64,000 nt of DNA, from positions 248,001-312,000 of the forward strand of contig NZ_FUKN01000005.1 in the NCBI RefSeq assembly GCF_900163785.1, read 5' to 3'. Numbering within the stretch: the first letter of the stretch is position 1; each line of letters starts with the position of its first letter. The translations under genes were made by a program, and so were the position numbers. Source of the stretch: Psychrobacter sp. JB385. Its GTDB lineage: Bacteria > Pseudomonadota > Gammaproteobacteria > Pseudomonadales > Moraxellaceae. The notes under the pieces are model-generated. The model was not told the origin of the DNA, ran no database searches, and was given only the letters and a program-made list of their open reading frames with translations. Positions 54,540 to 63,229 of this stretch are shown here, piece after piece.

Positions 54540-56338
54540 GTGCCCAAAAAACATTTACCATCAACTCAGTCGCGGTAACGGAAGTTCCTACCGCGACTCA
54601 GCCCGCTTTATCACGGATCCGCAGAAACAGCAGTCGTTTATTGGGTTTAACCGCCTTAGCAATGAGTATGGCTGCTTGTAATACTATCCCAAAAGCTGAT
54701 ACGCGCCCTGTCCTAGCAGAGCCGAATATTCCAATTGGACAAACTTATGGTGCGTTCGATAAAGAAACGACGAGTACGGCTGAGCAGCCCAGTATTGCCA
54801 GCCAGCGTTGGCAGAATTTTTATAGTGACGATCGTCTAAAAGGTCTGATTGCGTTAGGTCTTGAAAACAACAAAGACTTTGAAAGTGCGCGTTTGGCCAT
54901 CGAAAAAGCGCGAGCACAATATCAGATTACTGATATCAATGATTTGCCAAGTATTGATGGTTCGGCAGGCTATACTCGCCAGCGTCAAAGAAGCGTTACC
55001 AGTGACGGCTATAGCGTCAATCTTGGCTTGGCAAACTATGAGCTTGATTTTTGGGGCAAAATCTCTAGCCTAAAAGATCAAGCGTTACAAAGCTTTTTGG
55101 CCACAACAGCGGCTAAAGATGCGACTCAAATCAGTCTTATTAGTAATATTGCGCAAAGTTATGCCAATCTAAGTTACAGCTTGGCTCAGCTAAAACTGGC
55201 AGAAGCAACGGTTGAAAGCCGTGAGCAATCATTGTTTATTGCTGGCAAACGCTTTGAGGCAGGTATTGATCCAAAACTGCCTTCTTTGCAAGCCAGTGCA
55301 TCATTGGAGACCGCCAAACTTGCCGTGTTACGTGCGCAAAGCAGTATTTTGACATCACGCAACGCGCTACAGTTTTTGGTTGGCGGGCCCATTCCGACCA
55401 ACTTGATCCCAACGCCTGCCGTCAGCAATATTACCAGTCAGCAAATATTCAATGCTGGCTTGCCAAGTGAGTTGCTACGCTATCGTCCTGATGTATTACA
55501 AGCGGAATATAACTTGAAAGCAGCTGGCGCCAATCTTGAAGTTGCCCGAGCGTCTTATTTCCCTTCTATCAGTTTGGCGAGCAATATCGGTGTCAGTAGT
55601 GGTAGTTTGGATGACTTGTTCAAAAGCGGCTCAGTTGGTTGGTCATTTGGCCCAAGCATTAGTGTGCCTATCTTTGATGCTGGTCGTTTGGATGCCAACT
55701 ATGATGTGGCCAAGATTGAACGTGAACAAACGCTGACAAACTATGAAAGCTCGATTCAAACGGCTTTCCGTGAAGTGTCAGATGTATTGGCGACGCGTGC
55801 CACACTTGGTGAACAGCTAGAGTCTCAATATCGCCTGCAAGATAACTTTGAGCAGACATATCAAATCGCTGATGCACGCTTTAAAGCGGGTATTGATAAT
55901 TATCTAGACGTGCTCGATGCGCAGCGTTCGTTGTTCTCAACGCAGCAAGGTATTTTAGATTTGGAATTACAAAAAATCGTTAGCCAAATCGAGCTGTATC
56001 AAGTGTTGGGTGGCGGTGCCAATCTAGACGTACCAACGATCATACCAGTACCGCAGCATACCAATTTGGCTCAGGTGCTGACGTTGCCAACCAACACCAA
56101 TAAAGCAAAAGCCGTCAATGCTATTGATGCCGCTGGCTCAGCACGTGTCGCATCACCGCAAGAAGCGGCTAACATCAAACAAGCGCAAGGCGAAAAAGTC
56201 ACTACCTTTAAACCTACTGCGGTTGTCGATGTCAATGATGACGGTAAAAAAGAGACAGCTGTAGGCGTGGTGACTAGACAAACCGTTCAGAATGAAGACA
56301 ACGTTGAGCAAGTACCTGTCACACAAATTACTGAATAA
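54536..56338 (+). CDS. Outer-membrane efflux channel lipoprotein (OprM/AdeK-like) with a C-terminal extension
   Basis: The 600-aa protein overlaps the pump gene by four bases (ATGA). A signal with lipobox ending SMAAC (Cys ~45) follows a long polar start. Two OEP repeats (~residues 100-290 and 300-480) show the family motifs RWQNFYSD, ANYELDFWGKI, GLPSELLRYRPDVLQAEYNL and RFKAGIDNYLDVLDAQRSLF. It should form the trimeric outer-membrane duct for the pump. OprM-type proteins normally end soon after YQVLGGG; here ~100 more residues follow, rich in Ala/Val/Thr, with one DVNDDGKKE motif resembling a calcium-binding loop. Confidence 0.92.
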   Translation: MSAQKTFTINSVAVTEVPTATQPALSRIRRNSSRLLGLTALAMSMAACNTIPKADTRPVLAEPNIPIGQTYGAFDKETTSTAEQPSIASQRWQNFYSDDRLKGLIALGLENNKDFESARLAIEKARAQYQITDINDLPSIDGSAGYTRQRQRSVTSDGYSVNLGLANYELDFWGKISSLKDQALQSFLATTAAKDATQISLISNIAQSYANLSYSLAQLKLAEATVESREQSLFIAGKRFEAGIDPKLPSLQASASLETAKLAVLRAQSSILTSRNALQFLVGGPIPTNLIPTPAVSNITSQQIFNAGLPSELLRYRPDVLQAEYNLKAAGANLEVARASYFPSISLASNIGVSSGSLDDLFKSGSVGWSFGPSISVPIFDAGRLDANYDVAKIEREQTLTNYESSIQTAFREVSDVLATRATLGEQLESQYRLQDNFEQTYQIADARFKAGIDNYLDVLDAQRSLFSTQQGILDLELQKIVSQIELYQVLGGGANLDVPTIIPVPQHTNLAQVLTLPTNTNKAKAVNAIDAAGSARVASPQEAANIKQAQGEKVTTFKPTAVVDVNDDGKKETAVGVVTRQTVQNEDNVEQVPVTQITE

Positions 56339-56405
56339 TATCCACCATCGCTTACTCTTATAGCGTTAATATATCTTTATATTAACCATTGATAAGCACA
56401 ATTAG

Positions 56406-56430
56406 CCCTACCGACTTGGTGGGGTTTTTT
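56406..56430 (+). terminator. Terminator of the RND efflux operon
   Basis: CCCTACC / GGTGGGG stem (one G-T pair) with a 5-nt loop and a TTTTTT tail. Confidence 0.75.
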
Positions 56431-56578
56431 GCTTTTGTCATCTGCTATTGGGTATAGTAGTGGCACTATAATATACGCACCGTAAAATGAAATAGCGCTT
56501 ACTGAATGGTTTAAATGCAGCCGTTTATGTAAGACCATCGTTTTAGTATCACGATAGCAGTGACTGATAATTAAATAA

Positions 56579-57595
<1,017 letters not shown>

Positions 57596-57622
57596 TATCA
57601 ATTAAAATGCCTTTTACATCGT

Positions 57623-57660
57623 AAAACACCCCAGCTACTTCATAGTCGCTGGGGTGTTTT
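57623..57660 (+). terminator. Rho-independent terminator after hemB
   Basis: 13-bp stem AAAACACCCCAGC / GCTGGGGTGTTTT with a T tail. Confidence 0.92.
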
Positions 57661-57718
57661 TTATTGAAATTCTATTTATGCTGAGCCGTTTTTGCTCACA
57701 TGTATAAAGCAAACATGT

Positions 57719-58696
57719 CTATAGCTGATCACGATGATGTGCTGTCGTAAAATCAATAGCAGGGCCAATAGGGATAATACGGGTAGGATTGATATTGGCA
57801 TGGCTGGTGTAATAGTGCGTCTTGATATGCGTCATATTGACTGTCTCTGCCACACCTGATACTTGATACAACTCACGCAGATATCCCCAAAGGTTTGGAT
57901 AGTCAACGATACGGCGTATATTGCACTTAAAATGCCCAACATAAACGGCATCAAAACGCACCAATGTGGTAAATAAACGCCAGTCAGCTTCTGTTATCGT
58001 CTTACCCATCAAATAACGACGCTCTGCTAAACGTGCCTCTAGTGTGTCTAGCGCATCAAACAGCTCTGTTACTGGCTCTTCATAGGCCTCTTGGGTGGTT
58101 GCAAATCCTGCTTTATACACACCATTGTTTACTGCAGAATAGACGAACGCATTGATATCATCGATTCCTGCCAATAGCTCTGATGGTAAAAAATCGCCTT
58201 CCGCTGCCCCAACTTCGTCAAAGGCTGAGTTAAACATACGAATGATTTCGGCTGACTCGTTACTTACGATAGTATTGGTTTGCTTGTCCCACAGCACAGG
58301 AACTGTCACGCGGCCTGTATAATCTGACTTGGCGGTCGTATAAATCTCATATAAATAATCGGCGTCAAATAACGGATCAGCAATGACACCCTCGCCTTCT
58401 GCAAACGTCCATCCTTTGTCGCCCATAAACGGGTGCACCACAGACATCGAAATCATGTCCTCTAACCCTTTTAGTTTGCGGTAAATGGTGGTTCGATGTG
58501 CCCAAGGACAAGCCAAAGACACATATAAATGATAGCGGTTGGCTTCGGCTTTAAAGCCACTTTTTCCTGAAGGCCCTGCGCTACCATCGACAGTTACCCA
58601 ATTTCGAAAACCTGAATCTTCACGTTTAAAGCTCCCACCATTGGCATCTGTGTCATACCATTTGTCCTGCCATTGACCATCGACTAGTAAGCCCAT
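57719..58696 (-). CDS. yqjG: Glutathionyl-hydroquinone reductase (YqjG/Xi-class GST)
   Basis: The 325-aa protein is a Xi-class glutathione transferase, which reduces glutathionyl-hydroquinones. The catalytic Cys is in LYVSLACPWAHRTTIYRKLKG (~58), and SMSVVHPFMGDKGW follows. VPVLWDKQTNTIVSNESAEIIRMFN forms the glutathione site, and the C domain contains KTITEADWRLFTTLVRFDAVYVGHFKCN. These blocks are diagnostic of the YqjG/ECM4 family. AGGAG precedes the ATG. Convergent with hemB. Often linked to quinone detoxification. Confidence 0.93.
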   Translation of the reverse strand: MGLLVDGQWQDKWYDTDANGGSFKREDSGFRNWVTVDGSAGPSGKSGFKAEANRYHLYVSLACPWAHRTTIYRKLKGLEDMISMSVVHPFMGDKGWTFAEGEGVIADPLFDADYLYEIYTTAKSDYTGRVTVPVLWDKQTNTIVSNESAEIIRMFNSAFDEVGAAEGDFLPSELLAGIDDINAFVYSAVNNGVYKAGFATTQEAYEEPVTELFDALDTLEARLAERRYLMGKTITEADWRLFTTLVRFDAVYVGHFKCNIRRIVDYPNLWGYLRELYQVSGVAETVNMTHIKTHYYTSHANINPTRIIPIGPAIDFTTAHHRDQL

Positions 58697-58917
58697 TTTG
58701 TTCTCCTATATGTTTTAATTTTATTTAGTGAATGTGTTTTTATCACTCTTTGATACCCACGGTAGCACTTCTACCTGCTGCTGCCACTCAAGTGTGCTGT
58801 TGCTCGCAACATTGTATCAAAATCAGGTCGTGGCTATTGTTTTAGTAAGTACGCACGTAATAAAAAGGCTTTTTTCTTAGTATTTTGATGATAAATGGAT
58901 ATTGGTATAAAAAAGAC

Positions 58918-58945
58918 TTGCAAAGTCTGAAAAACTTGCTAAAAT
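58918..58945 (+). promoter_or_regulatory. Promoter of the tRNA-Val gene
   Basis: TTGCAA (58918-58923), a 16-bp spacer and TAAAAT (58940-58945). The start would be about six bases before the mature tRNA. Confidence 0.65.
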
Positions 58946-58958
58946 GCTCAACCTAAAT

Positions 58959-59035
<77 letters not shown>

Positions 59036-59043
59036 AATTTAGA

Positions 59044-59075
59044 AAGCCCCGATCTCACGATTGGGGCTTTTTTTT
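59044..59075 (+). terminator. Rho-independent terminator after tRNA-Val
   Basis: 11-bp stem AAGCCCCGATC / GATTGGGGCTT around TCAC, followed by a T run. Confidence 0.92.
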
Positions 59076-59222
59076 GTCCGTAAAATATGGGGGGTGTGAG
59101 AATAGAAGCTCTACGTTGATTTAAACTCTCTTTTTCAAGCTCTTAACAAACATTATGAAAAAACTTGTGTACCCAAATTGTGCCTAAGTTGCGCCTTCTC
59201 TCTGTTTTGCCTTTCCTTTAAA

Positions 59223-59433
59223 ACAACACTTTCGACCGCTACCCTAATTTTCCTAAAACCGACTTGAAATTCATTTACTCTTCTTTATCCAGCGACTTGT
59301 TAGGCACATTGTCCATATCGTCTGTTACCGTTATGGGAATGATGCCAGCGTTAAATCAAGTGCTAGCAGACAACATACCCAAAGACATGATTGCTCCCGT
59401 TGGCCTAACAATCGATTCATACGATAATGCATA
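59223..59433 (+). pseudogene. Possible phage holin-like fragment
   Basis: An open stretch without a plausible start reads ...FIYSSLSSDLLGTLSISS, VTVMGMMPALNQVL, ADNIPKDMIAPVGLTI and then stops. One hydrophobic segment followed by a loop and MIAPVGLTI resembles small phage holins that continue into a second membrane segment; here the second part is missing. The identification is tentative. Confidence 0.3.
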
Positions 59434-59482
59434 GGATAAAACTATCCACGCACCATATATGTCTGAAGTTAGTGAGTAGCGA

Positions 59483-59744
59483 AAAGAGCAGTATGGAGTG
59501 AACGATGTTGAACTGGCAGTCCTTAGATGGGTGGCATTTCGAGTAAAGCTCTCATCTTACAAAACTAAATCGATAATTAATCGACTTTCACCCCCTCATC
59601 AGCTTTAGTAAAGCCCGACTGCATAGTACCATTGGTTATGTCTCACCTTTTGAGTTTGAAAAGCGGTATTATGGTAATTTAACCCTGTCAGGCATTGCCG
59701 CCTGACTCAAGTAAACCAGTCTCTGATATAATCGGAGCAGTTCA
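59483..59744 (+). mobile_element. IS3-family insertion sequence remnant (transposase C-terminus and right end)
   Basis: One frame (from 59483) reads YGVNDVELAVLRWVAFR, like the DDE transposase OrfB segment before the last catalytic region. After a frameshift another frame (59589-59705) reads RLHSTIGYVSPFEFEKRYYG, then stops at 59703-59705. This is the usual C-terminus of IS3-family OrfB (RLHS-x-GY-x-SP-x-EFE). Thirty-nine bases later GGAGCAGTTCA (ending 59744) matches an IS3-type right inverted end. The left part is gone, and the element cannot move. Confidence 0.72.
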
Positions 59745-59795
59745 GCCCCACGAGATCGTCAGCCCGCCAGCCCCATACCCTTAGGGAGTTCAAAC

Positions 59796-60575
59796 ATGAT
59801 CCTGAAACTTAACGTCACACTCCATTATCGACTCTCAGAGCAGATGGACCTTTTGCTTCAGATCGAAGCCGCCGATCTTGTAGACCAGCGAGTGCGTTCG
59901 GCCGAGATTTGGACATCAGACGTTGCGCATTTTTCACGGATCACTGCCGATGATGGCATAGGAGAGCGAATTTGGATCCACGCCGAAGGGGATTTTAGCT
60001 GCACTTACCTCGCAGAAATTGACGTTGACCGCCCTACCTTGGATATATCAGCACTGCCCCAAACGCCTCTTCATCTTTTGCCTGGAGAGACGATCAAGCA
60101 TTTGATGCCATCTCGCTATTGCCCATCAGACCAATTTCAAGCATTCGTAGAAGCCGAGTTTGGCAATCTCTCTGGTGGCGCACGGATTGCTGCGATGCGC
60201 GATTGGATCGAGTCAGCGCTTAGCTATGTGCCTGGATCGAGCCACACACAGACTACCGCGCTCGACAGCTTTATTCAACGTCAAGGCGTATGTCGCGACT
60301 TTGCGCACGTTCTTGTGACACTATCGCGTGCATCGTCGATACCGGCTAGGTTCGCAAGCGTTTATGCACCTGATGTGACGCCACAAGACTTTCATGCTGT
60401 GGCCGAGGTTTTTCTTGCGGGAAGCTGGCACCTCATTGATCCGACTGGCATGGCAGATGCCAACACAATGGCTCGCATTGGTGTTGGCGCTGACGCGTCC
60501 AGTGTTGCGTTCTTAACCGCGTTCGGCTCTGTGGACTTGATCAACCAATCAGTATCCGTAACCAGACAGGCTTAG
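59796..60575 (+). CDS. Transglutaminase-like domain protein of foreign composition
   Basis: The 259-aa protein has an N-terminal beta-rich half (~1-125, with WTSDVAHFSRITADDGIGERIWIHAEG) and a transglutaminase-like cysteine domain (~130-235). The catalytic Cys is in RQGVCRDFAHVLVTLSRA (~167), His in DFHAVAEVFLAGSWHLIDPTG (~203), and Asp is in LIDPTG. No signal peptide is seen. The family includes peptidases and bacterial proteins of unknown role found beside circularly permuted ATP-grasp proteins; none is here. GC is clearly higher than in the neighbours, and codon use (GCG, CTC, GCC) resembles alphaproteobacteria. It directly abuts an IS3-type end. AGGGAG precedes the ATG. Confidence 0.87.
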   Translation: MILKLNVTLHYRLSEQMDLLLQIEAADLVDQRVRSAEIWTSDVAHFSRITADDGIGERIWIHAEGDFSCTYLAEIDVDRPTLDISALPQTPLHLLPGETIKHLMPSRYCPSDQFQAFVEAEFGNLSGGARIAAMRDWIESALSYVPGSSHTQTTALDSFIQRQGVCRDFAHVLVTLSRASSIPARFASVYAPDVTPQDFHAVAEVFLAGSWHLIDPTGMADANTMARIGVGADASSVAFLTAFGSVDLINQSVSVTRQA

Positions 60576-60884
60576 AGTGCAGATCAGATACATATGTGCC
60601 TACATTTAAGACAATGACCATCGCCATAATAGGCGGAAGACGGTCATTGGCTTGTTCAATCGGTTGCGCACGCTTCACGTTCTTTAGCCTGCGGATTAAG
60701 AACATGGTAAGTATGCCATGTTGCGTATACAAGAATAAACAAGACTAAGGTCTACTACAATTAGATCACACACGTGACCCTCTAGCTCTATTAAGAGAAT
60801 CCTTAAAAAACAAAGAGAGTCTTAATTCTAAAAAATTAAGACTCTCTTTGAGATGTACCATAAAGACAATAAGATAGACGTTTC
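60576..60884. other. Intergenic region after the transglutaminase gene
   Basis: 309 bp. It contains an imperfect hairpin around 60612-60652 (AATGACC...GGTCATT) and the terminator at 60812-60849. A 63-codon minus-strand frame (60541-60732) is not convincing. No gene recognised. Confidence 0.4.
60812..60849 (-). terminator. Terminator after the AcuI/YhdH-type gene
   Basis: Perfect 16-bp stem AAAGAGAGTCTTAATT / AATTAAGACTCTCTTT; on the minus strand GTTTTTT follows shortly after. Confidence 0.88.
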
Positions 60885-61865
60885 TTATATTTTTACTACA
60901 TATCGGCCTACGGATTTTCCTTCTAACATCAATACGTAAGTGGTTTTAATATCTTCTAGACCAATCTCACTAGTGATACTATCTAACGTCGCTATTTTGA
61001 ACTCACTAGCCAGCTTGTCCCATGCTGCTTGCTTCTTCTCAAGCTTACATTCGACCGAATCGATACCGATTAGTCTTACGCCCCTCAAAATAAATGGAAA
61101 TACATTAGTATTGAGTTCATGTGATGCTGTGAGGCCGCAGCAAGTAGCAACCCCATCGTATTTTATATATTTCAAGGCATTGGCTAAAATATCACCGCCT
61201 ACCGTATCCACAACCCCTGCATATCTCTCAGCCATCATAGGCTTTTTAGCATTCTCATTAAAAGTGTCTCTGAGAATAACTTCTGACGCACCAATCTGTT
61301 TAAGATAATCAATTTGTTCCTCTTTTCCTGATACGGCAACAACGGTAAAGCCAATTTTTTTCAGTATAGAAACCGCTATAGAGCCTACGCCACCAGTCGC
61401 ACCAGTGACTAAAATCTCACCGTCTTCTGGCTTTAGACCATTGTCTAATAACTCATTGATACTTAAAGCTGCCGTTAATCCCGCAGTACCGAAAGTCATG
61501 ATTTCTTTGTCAGTGATCGTATCTGGGATTCTCGCAACCCATGAAGTTGGGACTTTAACAAATTCTGAATGACCACCATCCGTATTCATACCTAAGTCAT
61601 AGCCTGTAACCAGTACCTTGTCTCCAACGGCGAAGATATCGGATGTCGTTTCGTGCACCACTCCGGCTACATCAATGCCAGTGATATGAGGAAATTTTCT
61701 AGTTACTCCAGGATTACCGATGGAGCTTAAAGCATCTTTATAATTTAATGAAGAATAAGTTGTCTTTATGATGACTTCATTTTTATTGCATTCTGGAACA
61801 GGAACTTCTTGTATCGCGCTAGAAAATTCTCTTTCAGCTACTTTCTCTACTAAAAAGGCTTTCAT
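60885..61865 (-). CDS. acuI: AcuI/YhdH-family NADPH-dependent acrylyl-CoA reductase / quinone oxidoreductase
   Basis: The start is the ATG ending at 61865 (MKAFLVEKV) with AAGGAG five bases upstream. The 326-aa zinc-independent medium-chain reductase has SSLNYKDALS near 40, GIDVAGVV near 65, and TDGGHSEFVKVP. MTFGTAGLTAALSI precedes the NADPH-binding VTGATGGVGSIAVSIL (~150). GYDLGMN and the C-terminal TYVLMLEGKSVGRYVVKI fit AcuI/YhdH, which in E. coli and Rhodobacter reduces acrylyl-CoA to propionyl-CoA. This can detoxify acrylate or 3-hydroxypropionate products. An operator-like sequence upstream resembles the one between iclR and the alcohol dehydrogenase. Confidence 0.87.
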   Translation of the reverse strand: MKAFLVEKVAEREFSSAIQEVPVPECNKNEVIIKTTYSSLNYKDALSSIGNPGVTRKFPHITGIDVAGVVHETTSDIFAVGDKVLVTGYDLGMNTDGGHSEFVKVPTSWVARIPDTITDKEIMTFGTAGLTAALSINELLDNGLKPEDGEILVTGATGGVGSIAVSILKKIGFTVVAVSGKEEQIDYLKQIGASEVILRDTFNENAKKPMMAERYAGVVDTVGGDILANALKYIKYDGVATCCGLTASHELNTNVFPFILRGVRLIGIDSVECKLEKKQAAWDKLASEFKIATLDSITSEIGLEDIKTTYVLMLEGKSVGRYVVKI

Positions 61866-61985
61866 ATTCACTCCTTGTACATGCTTAGAGTTATAACCTC
61901 AGTATTTTTGGCAAGGAGATTCTTTGCCTTTAGTTACCTCAGTTAGGTATTAGCATTTCAATAATATGTTTTAAGTTTAATATAA

Positions 61986-62020
61986 TTTCATATATCGATA
62001 TAAAAGTTATCGTTATGAAA
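61986..62020. promoter_or_regulatory. Operator-like inverted repeat upstream of the AcuI-type gene
   Basis: TTTCATA (61986-61992) and TATGAAA (62014-62020) form the arms. The right part TTATCGTTATG-AAA is identical, apart from a TG insertion, to the right half of the palindrome at 63093-63129 upstream of the alcohol dehydrogenase. Candidate IclR-regulator binding site, by inference. Confidence 0.45.
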
Positions 62021-62085
62021 AATAACATAATCGATTTATGATAACAAGATATGTGTGTACAAGCCTTTAAATCGCTTCAACAATG

Positions 62086-62128
62086 AAAGGTTGGGAGCAC
62101 CATATTGCGTATGGTACTGCCAACCTTT
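62086..62128 (+). terminator. Orphan plus-strand terminator-like hairpin
   Basis: AAAGGTTGG / CCAACCTTT with an inner ACCATA / TATGGT stem and a TTTTTTATT tail on the plus strand. No plus-strand gene precedes it, so it may end an unannotated small RNA, or be weakly used by iclR on the minus strand. Confidence 0.55.
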
Positions 62129-62211
62129 TTTATTATTCTATGCGTTATAGAAGCGATGATGTCTTGATTGAGAGTTAATACACTGCTGTATTTTACAAAT
62201 TACTTCTCTAT

Positions 62212-62988
62212 TCATAATTCATAATTTTGATTAAAAATGATGGACAACTCATCAGCAGCCTCTTGCATCAGCGGCAAATAGCTGAGTAATTCATCCATAC
62301 TTTTTCTGACGGTGGGACCATGGGTAAACAGCGTGGCAAATGCTTGTTGCTCGCCATTAGGAATCATGACCGCACAAGCTACCATTCCTGGAATAAACTC
62401 CTCGTTGTCTATACCCACTTTGGTCTCGCGTGTTTTTATAATCGTTTGCATCAGTTGCTGTTTATCTGTCTGAGTATTGGTCGTGAGCGCATGTATCGAC
62501 ATCTTCTCAACGATACGCTCACATTTATCATCCGACAGCTGCGCCAGTAATAACTTACCACTGGCACTGGCCCAAACAGGTACATGAGAGCCCGACGGTA
62601 AAAATATTTGTAGTGGCCAATCCGACATAACGCGATCGACATACACCACATCCAAGTCTTGTAAAATCGCAATGCCAACTGTCTCCCCTATTTTCGCTGA
62701 TAGCTCATTTAGTATCGCCAGCCGCTCATTTTTGAAATCACTGTTTTGTAATAAGTTCATCGCAAGCTTGTAAGTGCGCTTTCCGCAAGTGACTTTTCCT
62801 GGCAGATCTAATTGGATAAACCCAAGGCTCTGCAGCTGATCCAGTAATCGATACATACTGGGTACGGGTACCTCTAATGTTTCTGATAAATCACTGACAC
62901 TCATCGGTCTTTGGGAGCTTGCCAGCACTTCTACGATCTGCAAAACACGCTCCACGCTTGATCCTTTCTTCTTCTTAGCCTCACTCAT
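62212..62988 (-). CDS. IclR-family transcriptional regulator
   Basis: The 258-aa protein has an N-terminal winged helix-turn-helix (~10-75; VERVLQIVEVLASSQRPMSVSDLSETL then VPSMYRLLDQLQSLGF). The IclR effector-binding domain follows (~85-250; VGIAILQDLDVVYVDRV, PSGSHVPVWASASGKLLLAQL, TRETKVGIDNEEFIPGMVACAV). A short basic Lys-rich stretch starts the protein. GGAG precedes the ATG. It is divergent from the alcohol dehydrogenase gene, with a perfect 13-bp palindrome between, so it probably controls it. The ligand is unknown; a small carboxylate or aromatic acid is typical of the family. Confidence 0.9.
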   Translation of the reverse strand: MSEAKKKKGSSVERVLQIVEVLASSQRPMSVSDLSETLEVPVPSMYRLLDQLQSLGFIQLDLPGKVTCGKRTYKLAMNLLQNSDFKNERLAILNELSAKIGETVGIAILQDLDVVYVDRVMSDWPLQIFLPSGSHVPVWASASGKLLLAQLSDDKCERIVEKMSIHALTTNTQTDKQQLMQTIIKTRETKVGIDNEEFIPGMVACAVMIPNGEQQAFATLFTHGPTVRKSMDELLSYLPLMQEAADELSIIFNQNYEL

Positions 62989-63092
62989 TACTTACTCCAA
63001 ACTTTTAGCTGACGCTCAGCAAATAAATTTATTCATTATAGCGATAAAATTTATGCTTTTGCGTCTTGTCATCATAAACATATTCTGTTACC

Positions 63093-63129
63093 TTTCACAT
63101 AACGAGAAAATATTTATCGTTATGTGAAA
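63093..63129. promoter_or_regulatory. Perfect 13-bp palindrome between iclR-type gene and alcohol dehydrogenase gene
   Basis: TTTCACATAACGA (63093-63105) and its exact reverse complement TCGTTATGTGAAA (63117-63129) around an 11-bp AT-rich spacer. It lies in the divergent promoter region, about 105 bp from each start, the expected place for the regulator's operator. Confidence 0.65.
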
Positions 63130-63229
63130 TTTTATTGTTAGGCATGATTTATTTTGTCGGCTCTTCTTACGGCGGATAAACGGCCTATCAAGCTAATAAT
63201 GGAAGTTATTAATACAAGGATGAGTAACT

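Larger units (their letters stand above)
59076..59795. other. Decayed mobile-element region between tRNA-Val and the transglutaminase gene
   Basis: 720 bp with no intact gene. It holds a holin-like fragment (59223-59433) and IS3-type transposase scraps in two frames (59483-59744). Stop codons interrupt every frame. No direct repeat of the tRNA 3' end was found within the window, so attachment sites are not defined. Confidence 0.6.
61866..62211. other. Intergenic region upstream of the AcuI-type gene
   Basis: 346 bp, AT-rich. It contains the operator-like site at 61986-62020 and an orphan plus-strand terminator hairpin at 62086-62128. No protein gene recognised. Confidence 0.5.

Noticed and set aside
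60541..60732. 63-codon minus-strand frame that looked faintly transposase-like
   Set aside because: It crosses the end of the transglutaminase gene, has no conserved catalytic motif, and the region is better explained by an imperfect hairpin.
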